This document shows, piece after piece, positions 50,539 to 63,204 of a DNA stretch of 64,000 nucleotides. Position 1 is the first letter of the stretch. The number at the start of each line of letters is the position of its first letter. The notes beneath the pieces are model-generated. The model had not been told where the DNA came from and searched no databases. It saw only the letters and a list, made by a program, of their open reading frames with translations. The DNA lies in the NCBI RefSeq assembly GCF_949987515.2, contig NW_027192659.1:744001-808000 (forward strand), given 5' to 3'. The DNA is from Delphinus delphis (Eukaryota > Chordata > Mammalia > Artiodactyla > Delphinidae). The position numbers and the translations under genes were made by a program.

Positions 50539-52117
50539 ATGTTGAACTTGTACTGTAAACGAGGTTCTTGTAAACAGAGCCGTTCCAAACTTTGGGGTGG
50601 CTGTGTCTTTTTGATTTTAATTTCCCTAAGCTATAGGACCATAAGTGGAAGTGCCCTAGGCTCTGTTGCTTTGTTTTTTAGATGTTTCAGGAAACACCAT
50701 ACACTTCTCCCGAGTGGTTGTTGGCAATTTACATCCCGCCCATCAGCATAACAAGGCTCCCAGTTCTCCATGGCCTGTCCTGCCTTTCTGGATTTTACAC
50801 TTTTTTCAGATGGCCCTTTTGACCGGGGGGAAGTGAGACTTCATTGTAGTGCAGATTTCCTTTGCAAGCTTGCTTGGTTGGCCAAAAAGGGCGTATGCGT
50901 TTTTTCCTGAATATATTCAGGAAAAAACGCATACGCCCTTTTTGGCCAAGTGCATCATTGTGGACGTTCTGCCTCTTTTCCTATGCTTTCAATGCAATTC
51001 CAGTCTACCTCCTGAAATCGGTTTCCTGCAATTCTGCCCCGCTTTCAAGTCCTCTTGGCAGCCTTACTTCAGTCTATTTTTGGACGATAGCTGTCATTTA
51101 TAACTCTGCAGGTTTGTGAATTACAGTGCCCCTGAGCTCCTTTGTTCAACTCGCTTTCTTTTGAGCTGGCCGCAGCACCGCAGGATGGCTTCAGGCCCTA
51201 ATCTGGTTCCGGTACGGCACACTGAGCCTTTGGTTAATTCCTCTTCCTGGTGGGAAATGAGAGTTAAATTTGCCCGTCCAGACACCTCCAGCTAGCCTCT
51301 CATTGGTTCTCGCTATTCCTGTTCCTCTTCCGCAGAAATTGCAAACTGGGCCAAACAGGAGGTTAAAGGCGCTGACTCTCCAAGTGGGGAGAGTGTTAGT
51401 AAAGCGTCTGGAATGTTGCACCCGAGTACCAGGGGAGGAAAACTGAGACATATTTGAACACGTCTCCCGTTCACATGGTTGATCATACTTGGGTTCCACA
51501 TGCATGTTTTAGCTGAAGGAAGAATACCTTAAACCTGGAGAGTTGAGACCCGTGTAATGGGTACCATGCAATATGACTTCAAAGGGTCTTCATTTGCTCA
51601 CCGAACCTCTCCAATCCTATCACTGCTGCGTTTATGCCCCTGTACACACGCTTGATTCTCTTTTGGAGACATAGCAATCCATAGGTTTTAAGATACTTAC
51701 TAGTCAGGTACATTCTTAGGCGTTTAATATGCGGTGTTGAGTCCATTTCGTTGAGCAAGGAGTAGCTCTTGTCTATTCCATATTTGGATTAAGGAACTTT
51801 ATCTGTGCTCATTTCAATCTCTGGTTTTATGCAACACCCCAACTCACCTTTACCCTTAAGCAAGCATAAGTTGGTTTTCTAAATTTGAGACCCTGTTCTG
51901 TTCTGTAATTCAGTTCCTGTGTAGCCAAGTTTACATTCCGTGTATTAGTGATACCTTATGATGTTTCTTTTTCTGTGTGACTTATTTCAGTTAGAATCAT
52001 CGTACCTGAATCCACTCATTATGCTGCTACGGGCCTGATGACATAGATTTCATTGCTGATGGATACTGCATTGTATGTAAGTACCACAAGTTCTTTATCC
52101 ATTTTTCACTTTCTGTG
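50539..52117 (+). repeat. Satellite unit 33 (1,579 bp)
   Basis: Perfect palindrome at 50878-50949. Close to unit 29. Private 'gccgcagcaccg' near 51169, 'tatgcaacacccc' near 51829 and 'gctgatggatactgc' near 52053. Tail class B. Confidence 0.96.
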
Positions 52118-53697
52118 ATATTGAAATTGTATGGTAAACGAGGTTCTTGTAAACAGAGGCGTCCCAAACTTTGTGGTGGCTGTGTCTTTTTGATTTTAAT
52201 TTCCCTAAGCTATAGGACCATAAGTGGAAGTGCCCTAGGCTCTGTTGCTTTGTTTTTTAGATGTTTCAGGAAACACCATACACTTCTCCGGAGTGTCTGT
52301 TGGCAATTTACATCCCGCCCATCAGCATAACAAGGCTCCCAGTTCTCCATGGCCTGTCCTGCCTTTCTGGATTTTACACTTTTTTCAGATGGCCCTTTTG
52401 ACCGGGGGGAAGTGAGACTTCATTGTAGTGCAGATTTCCTTTGCAAGCTTGCTTGGTTGGCCAAAAAGGGCGTATGCGTTTTTTCCTGAATATATTCAGG
52501 AAAAAACGCATACGCCCTTTTTGGCCAAGTGCATCATTGTGGACGTTCTGCCTCTTTTCCTATGCTTTCAATGCAATTCCAGTCTACCTCCTGAAATCGG
52601 TTTCCTGCAATTCTGCCCCACTTTCAAGTCCTCTTGGCAGCCTTACTTCAGTCTATTTTTGGACGATAGCTGTCATTTATAACTCTGCAGGTTTGTGAAT
52701 TACAGTGCCCCTGAGCTCCTTTCTTCAACTCGCTTTCTTGTGAGCTGGCCGCAACACCGCAGGATGGCTTCAGGCCCTAATCTGGTTCCGGCACGGCACG
52801 CTGAGCCTTTGGTTATTTCCTCTTCCTGGTGGGAAATCAGAGTTAAATTTGCCCGTCCAGACACCTCCAGCTAGTCTCTCATTGGTTCTCGCTATTCCTG
52901 TTCATCTTCATCAGAAATTGCAAACTGGGCCAAACAGGAGGTTAAAGGCGCTGACTCTCCAAGTGGGGAGATTGTTAGTAAAGCGTCTGGAATGTTGCAT
53001 CCGAGTACCAGCGTACGAAAACTGAGACATATTTGAACACGTCTCCCGATCACATGGTTGATCATACTCTAGGTTCCACATGCATGTTTTAGCTGAAGGA
53101 AGAATACCTTAAACCTGGGTAGTTGAAACCCGTGGAATGGGTACCATGCAATATGACTTCAAAGGGTCTTCATTTGCTCACCGAACCTCTCCAATCCTAT
53201 CACTGCTGCGTTTATGCCCCTGTACACATGCTTGATTCTCTTTCGGAGACATAGCAATCCATAGGTTTTAAGATACTTACTAGTCAGGTATATTCTTAGG
53301 CGTTTAATATGCGGTGTTGAGTCCATTTCGTTGAGCAAGGAGTAGCTCTTGTCTATTCCATATTTGGCTTAAGGAACTTTATCTGTGCTTATTTCAATCT
53401 TTGGTTTTATGCAGCACCCCAACTCACCTTTCCCCTTAAGCAAGCATAAGTTGGTTTTCTAAATTTGAGACCCTGTTCTGTTTTGGAATTCAGTTCCTGT
53501 GTAGCCATGTTTACATTCCGTGTATTAGTGATATCTTATGATGTTTCTTTTTCTGTGTGACTTATTTTAGTTAGAATAATCATACCTGAATCCCCTCATT
53601 ATGCTGCTACGGGCCTGATGATATAGATTTCATTGTTGAGTGATACTGCATTGTACGTAAGTACCACAAGTTCTTTATCCATTTTTCACTTTCTGTG
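52118..53697 (+). repeat. Satellite unit 34 (1,580 bp)
   Basis: Perfect palindrome at 52457-52528. Starts like unit 5 ('gatattgaaattgtatgg', 'cagaggcgtccc'), with private 'actttgtggtgg'. The second half matches unit 31 except for 'tattttagttag'. Tail class B. Confidence 0.96.
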
Positions 53698-55292
53698 ATA
53701 TTGAACTTGTACTGTAAACGAGGTTCTTGTAAACAGAGCCGTTCCAAACTTTGGGGTGGCTGTGTCTTTTTGATTTTAATTTCCCTAAGCTATAGGACCA
53801 TAAGTGGAAGTGCCCTAGGCTCTGTTGCTTTGTTTTTTAGATGTTTCAGGAAACACCATACACTTCTCCCAAGTGGTTCTTGGCATTTTACATCCCGCCC
53901 ATCAGCATAACAAGGCTCCCAGTTCTCCATGGTCTGTCCTGCCTTTCTGGATTTTACACTTTTTTCAGATGGCCCTTTTGACCGGGGGGAAGTGAGACTT
54001 CATTGTAGTGCAGATTTCCTTTGCAAGCTTGCTTGGTTGGCCAAAAAGGGCGTATGCGTTTTTTCCTGAATATATTTTTCCTGAATATATTCAGGAAAAA
54101 ACGCATACGCCCTTTTTGGCCAAGTGCATCATTGTGGACGTTCTGCCTCTTTTCCTATGCTATCAATGCAATTCCAGTCTACCTCCTGAAATCGGTTTCC
54201 TGTAATTCTGCCCCGCTTTCAAGTCCTCTTGGCAGCCTTACTTCAGTATATTTTTGGACGATAGCTGTCATTTATAACTCTGCAGGTTTGTGAATTACAG
54301 TGCCCCTGAGCTCCCTTCTTCAACTCGCTTTCTTGTGAGCTGGCCGCAACACCGCAGGATGGCTTCAGGCCCTAATCTGTTTCCGGCACGGCACGCTGAG
54401 CCTTTGGTTATTTCCTCTTCCTGGTGGGAAATGAGAGTTAAATTTGCCCGTCCAGACACCTCCAGCTAGTCTCTCATTGGTTCTCCCTATTGCTGTTCAT
54501 CTTCCGCAGAAATTGCAAACTGGGCCAAACAGGAGGTTAAAGGCGCTGACTCTCCAAGTGGGGAGAGTGTTAGTAAAGCATCTGGAATGTTGCACCCGAG
54601 AACCAGGGGAGGAAAACTGAGACATATTTGAACACGTCTCCCGTTCACACGGTCGATGATACTCTGGGTTCCACATGCATGTTTTAGCTGAAGGAAGAAT
54701 ACCTTAAACCTGGGTAGTTGAAACCCGTGGAATGGGTACCATGCAATATGACTTCAAAGGGTCTTCATTTGCTCACCGAACCTCTCCAATGCTATCACTG
54801 CTGCGTTTATGCCCCTGTACACACGCTTGATTCTCTTTTGGAGAAATAGCAATCCATAGGTTTTAAGATACTTACTAGTCAGGTACATTCTTAGGCGTTT
54901 AATATGCGGTGTTGAGTCAATTTCGTTGAGCAAGGAGTAGCTCTAGTCTATTCCATATTTGGCTTAAGGAACTTTATAAGTGCTCATTTCAATCTCTGGT
55001 TTTCTGCAGCACCCCAACTCACCTTTCCCCTTAAGCAAGCATAAGTTGGTTTTCTAAATTTGAGACCCTGTTCTCTTTTGCAATTCAGTTCCTGTGTAGC
55101 CAAGTTTACATTCCGTGTATTAGTGATACCTTATGATGTTTCTTTTTCTGTGTGACTTATTTCAGTTAGAATCATCGTACCTGAATCCACTCATTATGCA
55201 GTTACGGGCCTGATGACATAGATTTCATTGCTGAGTGATACTGCATTGTACGTAAGTACCACAAGTTCTTTATCCATTTTTCACTTTCTGCG
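53698..55292 (+). repeat. Satellite unit 35 (1,595 bp), expanded palindrome
   Basis: Palindrome region 54037-54123 is 87 bp, because of a 15-bp tandem duplication at its apex. Otherwise like unit 32 ('ctatgctatcaatgc'), with its own tail variants 'gagtcaatttcg', 'tttataagtgctc', 'tttctgcagc' and 'ctcttttgcaattc'. Tail class B. Confidence 0.96.
54060..54089 (+). repeat. 15-bp tandem duplication at palindrome apex (unit 35)
   Basis: 'tttttcctgaatata' occurs twice in a row, immediately left of the right arm 'ttcaggaaaa'. The 36-bp arms stay intact, so the palindrome now has a 15-bp asymmetry at its tip. Confidence 0.93.
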
Positions 55293-56872
55293 ATGTTGAA
55301 CTTGTACTGTAAACGAGGTTCTTGTAAACAGAGCCGTTCCAAACTTTGGGGTGGCTGTGCCTTTTTGATTTTAATTTCCCTAAGCTATAGGACCAGAAGT
55401 GGAAGTGCCCTAGGCTCTGTTGCTTTGTTTTTTAGATGTTTCAGGAAACACCATACACTTCTCCCGAGTGGTTGTTGGCAATTTACATCCCGCCCATCAG
55501 CATAACAAGGCTCCCAGTTCTCCATGGCCTGTCCTGCCTTTCTGGATTTTACACTTTTTTCAGATGGCCCTTTTGACCGGGGGGAAGTGAGACTTCATTG
55601 TAGTGCAGATTTCCTTTGCAAGCTTGCTTGGTTGGCCAAAAAGGGCGTATGCGTTTTTTCCTGAATATATTCAGGAAAAAACGCATACGCCCTTTTTGGC
55701 CAAGTGCATCATTGTGGACCTTCTGCCTCTTTTCCTATGCTTTCAATGCAATTCCAGTCTACCTCCTGAAATCGGTTTCCTGCAATTCTGCCCCGCTTTC
55801 AAGTCCTCTTGGCAGCCTTACTTCAGTCTATTTTTGGACGATAGCTGTCATTTATAACTCTGCAGGTTTGTGAGTTACAGTGCCCCTGAGCTCATTTCTT
55901 CAACTCGCTTTCTTGTGACCTGGCCGCAACACCGCAGGATGGCTTCAGGACCTAATCTGGTTCCGGCACGGCACGCTGAGCCTTTGGTTAATTCCTCTTC
56001 CTGGTGGGAAATGAGAGTTAAATTTGCCCGTCCAGACACCTCCAGCTAGCCTCTCATTGGTTCTCGCTATTCCTGTTCATCTTCCGCAGAAATTGCAAAC
56101 TGGGCCAAACAGGAGGTTAAAGGGACTGACTCTCCAAGTCGGGAGAGTGTTAGTAAAGCGTCTGGAATGTTGCACCCGAGTACCAGGGTACGAAAACTGA
56201 GACATATTTGAACACGTCTCCCGATCACATGGTTGATCATACTCTGGGTTCCACATGCATGTTTTAGCTGAAGGAAGAATACCTTAAACCTGGGTAGTTG
56301 AAACCCGTGGAATGGGTACCATGCAATATGACTTCAAAGGGTCTTCATTTGCTCACCGAACCTCTCCAATCCTATCACTGCTGCGTTTATGCCCCTGTAC
56401 ACATGCTTGATTCTCTTTCGGAGACATAGCAATCCATAGGTTTTAAGATACTTACTAGTCAGGTATATTCTTAGGCGTTTAATATGCGGTGTTGAGTCCA
56501 TTTCGTTGAGCAAGGAGTAGCTCTTGTCTATTCCATATTTGGCTTAAGGAACTTTATCTGTGCTTATTTCAATCTTTGGTTTTATGCAGCACCCCAACTC
56601 ACCTTTCCCCTTAAGCAAGCATAAGTTGGTTTTCTAAATTTGAGACCCTGTTCTGTTTTGGAATTCAGTTCCTGTGTAGCCATGTTTACATTCCGTGTAT
56701 TAGTGATATCTTATGATGTTTCTTTTTCTGTGTGACTTATTTTAGTTAGAATAATCATACCTGAATCCCCTCATTATGCTGCTACGGGCCTGATGATATA
56801 GATTTCATTGTTGAGTGATACTGCATTGTACGTAAGTACCACAAGTTCTTTATCCATTTTTCACTTTCTGTG
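55293..56872 (+). repeat. Satellite unit 36 (1,580 bp)
   Basis: Perfect palindrome at 55632-55703. 'gaccagaagtgg' near 55391, 'gtgagttacag' near 55870 and 'gctcatttcttc' are shared only with unit 38. Tail class B as in unit 34. Confidence 0.96.
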
Positions 56873-58467
56873 ATATTGAACTTGTACTGTAAACGAGGTT
56901 CTTGTAAACAGAGCCGTTCCAAACTTTGGGGTGGCTGTGTCTTTTTGATTTTAATTTCCCTAAGCTATAGGACCATAAGTGGAAGTGCCCTAGGCTCTGT
57001 TGCTTTGTTTTTTAGATGTTTCAGGAAACACCATACACTTCTCCCAAGTGGTTCTTGGCATTTTACATCCCGCCCATCAGCATAACAAGGCTCCCAGTTC
57101 TCCATGGTCTGTCCTGCCTTTCTGGATTTTACACTTTTTTCAGATGGCCCTTTTGACCGGGGGGAAGTGAGACTTCATTGTAGTGCAGATTTCCTTTGCA
57201 AGCTTGCTTGGTTGGCCAAAAAGGGCGTATGCGTTTTTTCCTGAATATATTTTTCCTGAATATATTCAGGAAAAAACGCATACGCCCTTTTTGGCCAAGT
57301 GCATCATTGTGGACGTTCTGCCTCTTTTCCTATGCTATCAATGCAATTCCAGTCTACCTCCTGAAATCGGTTTCCTGTAATTCTGCCCCGCTTTCAAGTC
57401 CTCTTGGCAGCCTTACTTCAGTATATTTTTGGACGATAGCTGTCATTTATAACTCTGCAGGTTTGTGAATTACAGTGCCCCTGAGCTCCCTTCTTCAACT
57501 CGCTTTCTTGTGAGCTGGCCGCAACACCGCAGGATGGCTTCAGGCCCTAATCTGTTTCCGGCACGGCACGCTGAGCCTTTGGTTATTTCCTCTTCCTGGT
57601 GGGAAATGAGAGTTAAATTTGCCCGTCCAGACACCTCCAGCTAGTCTCTCATTGGTTCTCCCTATTGCTGTTCATCTTCCGCAGAAATTGCAAACTGGGC
57701 CAAACAGGAGGTTAAAGGCGCTGACTCTCCAAGTGGGGAGAGTGTTAGTAAAGCATCTGGAATGTTGCACCCGAGAACCAGGGGAGGAAAACTGAGACAT
57801 ATTTGAACACGTCTCCCGTTCACACGGTCGATGATACTCTGGGTTCCACATGCATGTTTTAGCTGAAGGAAGAATACCTTAAACCTGGGTAGTTGAAACC
57901 CGTGGAATGGGTACCATGCAATATGACTTCAAAGGGTCTTCATTTGCTCACCGAACCTCTCCAATCCTATCACTGCTGCGTTTATGCCCCTGTACACACG
58001 CTTGATTCTCTTTTGGAGAAATAGCAATCCATAGGTTTTAAGATACTTACTAGTCAGGTACATTCTTAGGCGTTTAATATGCGGTGTTGAGTCAATTTCG
58101 TTGAGCAAGGAGTAGCTCTAGTCTATTCCATATTTGGCTTAAGGAACTTTATAAGTGCTCATTTCAATCTCTGGTTTTCTGCAGCACCCCAACTCACCTT
58201 TCCCCTTAAGCAAGCATAAGTTGGTTTTCTAAATTTGAGACCCTGTTCTCTTTTGCAATTCAGTTCCTGTGTAGCCAAGTTTACATTCCGTGTATTAGTG
58301 ATACCTTATGATGTTTCTTTTTCTGTGAGACTTATTTCAGTTAGAATCATCGTACCTGAATCCACTCATTATGCAGTTACGGGCCTGATGACATAGATTT
58401 CATTGCTGAGTGATACTGCATTGTACGTAAGTACCACAAGTTCTTTATCCATTTTTCACTTTCTGCG
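56873..58467 (+). repeat. Satellite unit 37 (1,595 bp), expanded palindrome
   Basis: Palindrome region 57212-57298 carries the same 15-bp duplication as unit 35. Differences from unit 35 that I noted: 'ccaatcctatc' near 57961 (unit 35 'ccaatgctatc') and 'ctgtgagactt' near 58323. Tail class B. Confidence 0.96.
57235..57264 (+). repeat. 15-bp tandem duplication at palindrome apex (unit 37)
   Basis: Same duplication as in unit 35, displaced by 3,175 bp. Shared by descent through the dimer duplication rather than a second event. Confidence 0.93.
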
Positions 58468-60046
58468 ATGTTGAACTTGTACTGTAAACGAGGTTCTTGT
58501 AAACAGAGCCGTTCCAAACTTTGGGGTGGCTGTGCCTTTTTGATTTTAATTTCCCTAAGCTATAGGACCAGAAGTGGAAGTGCCCTAGGCTCTGTTGCTT
58601 TGTTTTTTAGATGTTTCAGGAAACACCATACACTTCTCCCGAGTGGTTGTTGGCAATTTACATCCCGCCCATCAGCATAACAAGGCTCCCAGTTCTCCAT
58701 GGCCTGTCCTGCCTTTCTGGATTTTACACTTTTTTCAGATGGCCCTTTTGACCGGGGGGAAGTGAGACTTCATTGTAGTGCAGATTTCCTTTGCAAGCTT
58801 GCTTGGTTGGCCAAAAAGGGCGTATGCGTTTTTTCCTGAATATATTCAGGAAAAAACGCATACGCCCTTTTTGGCCAAGTGCATCATTGTGGACCTTCTG
58901 CCTCTTTTCCTATGCTTTCAATGCAATTCCAGTCTACCTCCTGAAATCGGTTTCCTGCAATTCTGCCCCGCTTTCAAGTCCTCTTGGCAGCCTTACTTCA
59001 GTCTATTTTTGGACGATAGCTGTCATTTATAACTCTGCAGGTTTGTGAGTTACAGTGCCCCTGAGCTCATTTCTTCAACTCGCTTTCTTGTGACCTGGCC
59101 GCAACACCGCAGGATGGCTTCAGGACCTAATCTGGTTCCGGCACGGCACGCTGAGCCTTTGGTTAATTCCTCTTCCTGGTGGGAAATGAGAGTTAAATTT
59201 GCCCGTCCAGACACCTCCAGCTAGCCTCTCATTGGTTCTCGCTATTCCTGTTCATCTTCCGCAGAAATTGCAAACTGGGCCAAACAGGAGGTTAAAGGGA
59301 CTGACTCTCCAAGTCGGGAGAGTGTTAGTAAAGCGTCTGGAATGTTGCACCCGAGTACCAGGGTACGAAAACTGAGACATATTTGAACACGTCTCCCGAT
59401 CACATGGTTGATCATACTCTGGGTTCCACATGCATGTTTTAGCTGAAGGAAGAATACCTTAAACCTGGAGAGTTGAGACCCGTGTAATGGGTACCATGCA
59501 ATATAACTTCAAAGGGTCTTCATTTGCTCACCGAACCTCTCCAATCCTATCACTGCTGCGTTTATTCCCCTGTACACACGCTTGATTCTCTTTCGGAGAC
59601 ATAGCAATCCATAGGTTTTAAGATACTTACTAGTCAGGTACATTCTTAGGCGTTTAATATGCGATGTTGAGTCCATTTCGTTGAGCAAGGAGTAGCTCTT
59701 GTCTATTCCATATTTGGATTAAGGAACTTTATCTGTGCTCATTTCAATCTCTGGTTTTATGCAGCACCCCAACTCACCTTTACCCTTAAGCAAGCATAAG
59801 TTGGTTTTCTAAATTTGAGACCCTGTTCTGTTCTGTAATTCAGTTCCTGTGTAGCCAAGTTTACATTCCGTGTATAACTGATATCTTATGATGTTTCTTT
59901 TCTGTGTGACTTATTTCAGTTAGAATCATCATACCTGAATCCACTCATTGTGCTGCTACGGGCCTGATGACACAGATTTCATTGCTGAGTGATATTGCTT
60001 TGTAAGTAAATACCACAACTTCTTTATCCATTTTTCACTTTCTGCG
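58468..60046 (+). repeat. Satellite unit 38 (1,579 bp)
   Basis: Perfect palindrome at 58807-58878. Copies unit 36 until about 59460, then changes to 'ggagagttgagacccg', 'aatataacttc', 'gcgatgttgagtc' and a class A tail with 'gtgtataactg'. Confidence 0.96.
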
Positions 60047-61626
60047 ATGTTGAACTTGTACTGTAAACGAGGTTCTTGTAAACAGAGCCGTTCCAAACTT
60101 TGGGGTGGCTGTGTCTTTTTGATTTTAATTTCCCTAAGCTATAGGACCATAAGTGGCAGTGTCCTAGGCTCTGTTGCTTTGTTTTTTAGATGTTTCAGGA
60201 AACACCATACACTTCTCCCGAGTGTCTGTTGGCAATTTACATCCCGCCCATCAGCATAACAAGGCTCCCAGTTCTCCATGGCCTGTCCTGCCTTTCTGGA
60301 TTTTACACTTTTTTCAGATGGCCCTTTTGACCGGGGGGAAGTGAGACTTCATTGTAGTGCAGATTTCCTTTGCAAGCTTGCTTGGTTGGCCAAAAAGGGC
60401 GTATGCGTTTTTTCCTGAATATATTCAGGAAAAAATGCATACGCCCTTTTTGGCCAAGTGCATCATTGTGGACGTTCTGCCTCTTTTCCTATGCTTTCAA
60501 TGCAATTCCAGTCTACCTCCTGAAATCGGTTTCCTGCAATTCTGCCCCGCTTTCAAGTCCTCTTGGCAGCCTTACTTCAGTCTATTTTTGGACGATAGCT
60601 GTCACTTATAACTCTGCAGGTTTGTGAATTACAGTGCCCCTGAGCTCCTTTCTTCAACTCGCTTTCTTGTGACCTGGCCGCAACACCGCAGGATGGCTTC
60701 AGGCCCTAATCTGGTTCCGGCACGGCACGCTGAGCCTTTGGTTAATTCCTCTTCCTGGTGGGAAATGAGAGTTAAATTTGCCCGTCCAGACACCTCCAGC
60801 TAGTCTCTCATTGGTTCTCGCTATTCCTGTTCATCTTCTGCAGAAATTGCAAACTGGGCCAAACAGGAGGTTAAAGGGACTGACTCTCCAACTGGGGAGA
60901 GTGTTAGTAAAGCGTCTGGAATGTTGCACCCGAGTACCAGGGGAGGAAAACTGAGACATATTTGAACACGTCTCCCGTTCACATGGTTGATCATACTCTG
61001 GGTTCCACATGCATGTTTTAGCTGAAGGAAGAATACCTTAAACCTGGAGAGTTGAGACCCGTGTAATGGGTACCATGCAATATGACTTCAAAGGGTCTTC
61101 ATTTGCTCACCGAACCTCTCCAATCCTATCACTGCTGCGTTTATTCCCCTGTACACACGCTTGATTCTCTTTTGGAGACATAGCAATCCATAGGTTTTAA
61201 GATACTTACTAGTCAGGTACATTCTTAGGCGTTTAATATGGGGTGTTGAGTCCATTTCGTTGAGCAAGGAGTAGCTCTTGTCTATTCCATATTTGGCTTA
61301 AGGAACTTTATCTGTGCTTATTTCAATCTTTGGTTTTATGCAGCACCCCAACTCACCTTTCCCCTTAAGCAAGCATAAGTTGGTTTTCTAAATTTGAGAC
61401 CCTGTTCTGTTTTGGAATTCAGTTCCTGTGTAGCCATGTTTACATTCCGTGTATTAGTGATATCTTATGATGTTTCTTTTTCTGTGTGACTTATTTCAGT
61501 TAGAATAATCATACCTGAATCCCCTCATTATGCTGCTACGGGCCTGATGATATAGATTTCATTGTTGAGTGATACTGCATTGTACGTAAGTACCACAAGT
61601 TCTTTATCCATTTTTCACTTTCTGTG
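60047..61626 (+). repeat. Satellite unit 39 (1,580 bp)
   Basis: Palindrome at 60386-60457 with C-to-T at 60436, a CpG-to-TpG change. Middle as in unit 28; tail as in unit 31 ('cttatttcaatctttgg', 'gtagccatgttt', class B). Confidence 0.96.
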
Positions 61627-63204
61627 ATATTGAACTTGTACTGTAAGCGAGGTTCTTGTAAACAGAGCCGATCCAAACTTTGGGGTGGCTGTGTCTTTTT
61701 GATTTTAATTTCCCTAAGCTATAGGACCATAAGTGGAAGTGCCCTAGGCTCTGTTGCTTTGTTTTTTAGATGTTTCAGGAAACACCATACACTTCTCCCG
61801 AGTGGTTGTTGGCAATTTACATCCCGCCCATCAGCATAACAAGGCTCCCAGTTCTCCATGGCCTGTCCTGCCTTTCTGGATTTTACACTTTTTTCAGATG
61901 GCCCTTTTGACCGGGGGGAAGTGAGACTTCATTGTAGTGCAGATTTCCTTTGCAAGCTTGCTTGGTTGGCCAAAAAGGGCGTATGCGTTTTTTCCTGAAT
62001 ATATTCAGGAAAAAACGCATAGGCCCTTTTTGGCCAAGTGCATCATTGTGGACGTTCTGCCTCTTTTCCTATGCTTTCAATGCAATTCCAGTCTACCTCC
62101 TGAAATCGGTTTCCTGCAATTCTGCCCCGCTTTCAAGTCCTCTTGGCAGCCTTACTTCAGTCTATTTTTTGACGATAGCTGTCATTTATAACTCTGCAGG
62201 TTTGTGAATTACAGTGCCCCTGAGCTCCTTTCTTCAACTCGCTTTCTTTTGAGCTGGCCGCAACACCGCAGGATGGCTTCAGGCCCTAATCTGGTTCCGG
62301 TATGGCACGCTGAGCCTTTGGTTATTTCCTCTTCCTGGTGGGAAATGAGAGTTAAATTTGCCCGTCCAGACACCTCCAGCTAGCCTCTCATTGGTTCTCG
62401 CTATTCCTGTTCATCTTCCGCAGAAATTGCAAACTGTGCCAAACAGGAGGTTAAAGGCGCTGACTCTCCAAGTGGGGAGATTGTTAGTAAAGCGTCTGGA
62501 ATGTTGCACCCGAGTACCAGGGGAGGAAAACTGAGACATATTTGAACACGTCTCCCGTTCACATGGTTGATCATACTTGGGATCCACATGCATGTTTTAG
62601 CTGAAGGAAGAATACCTTAAACCTGGAGAGTTGAGACCCGTGTAATGGGTACCATGCAATATGACTTCAAAGGGTCTTCATTTGCTCACCGAACCTCTCC
62701 AATCCTATCACTGCTGCGTTTATGCCCCTGTACACACGCTTGATTCTCTTATGGAGACATAGCAATCCATAGGTTTTAAGATACTTACTAGTCAGGTACA
62801 TTCTTAGGCGTTTAATATGGGGTGTTGAGTCCATTTCGTTGCGCAAGGAGTAGCTCTTGTCTATTCCATATTTGGCTTAAGGAACTTTATCTGTGCTCAT
62901 TTCAATCTCTGGTTTTATGCAGCACCCCAACTCACCTTTACCCTTAAGCAAGCATAAGTTGGTTTTCTAAATTTGAGACCCTGTTCTGTTCTGTAATTCA
63001 GTTCCTGTGTAGCCAAGTTTACATTCCGTGTATTACTGATATCTTATGATGTTTCTTTTCTGTGTGACTTACTTCAGTTAGAATCATCATACCTGAATCC
63101 ACTCATTGTGCTGCTAAGGGCCTGATGACACAGATTTCATTGCTGAGTGATATTGCTTTGTAAGTAAATACCACAACTTCTTTATCCATTTTTCACTTTC
63201 TGCG
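61627..63204 (+). repeat. Satellite unit 40 (1,578 bp)
   Basis: Palindrome at 61966-62037 with C-to-G at 62022. Begins like unit 32 ('ctgtaagcgaggttc') and continues like unit 30 ('ttttttgacgatag', 'gggatccacatg', 'cttatggagac'). Tail class A with 'gtttcttttctg'. Confidence 0.96.

Larger units (their letters stand above)
53698..59460 (+). repeat. Dimer duplication: units 35-36 and 37-38 (period 3,175 bp)
   Basis: The period exceeds two standard units because each copy holds one 15-bp palindrome expansion. The copies differ at about two bases that I could see, and part near 59460 in unit 38. Confidence 0.87.
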
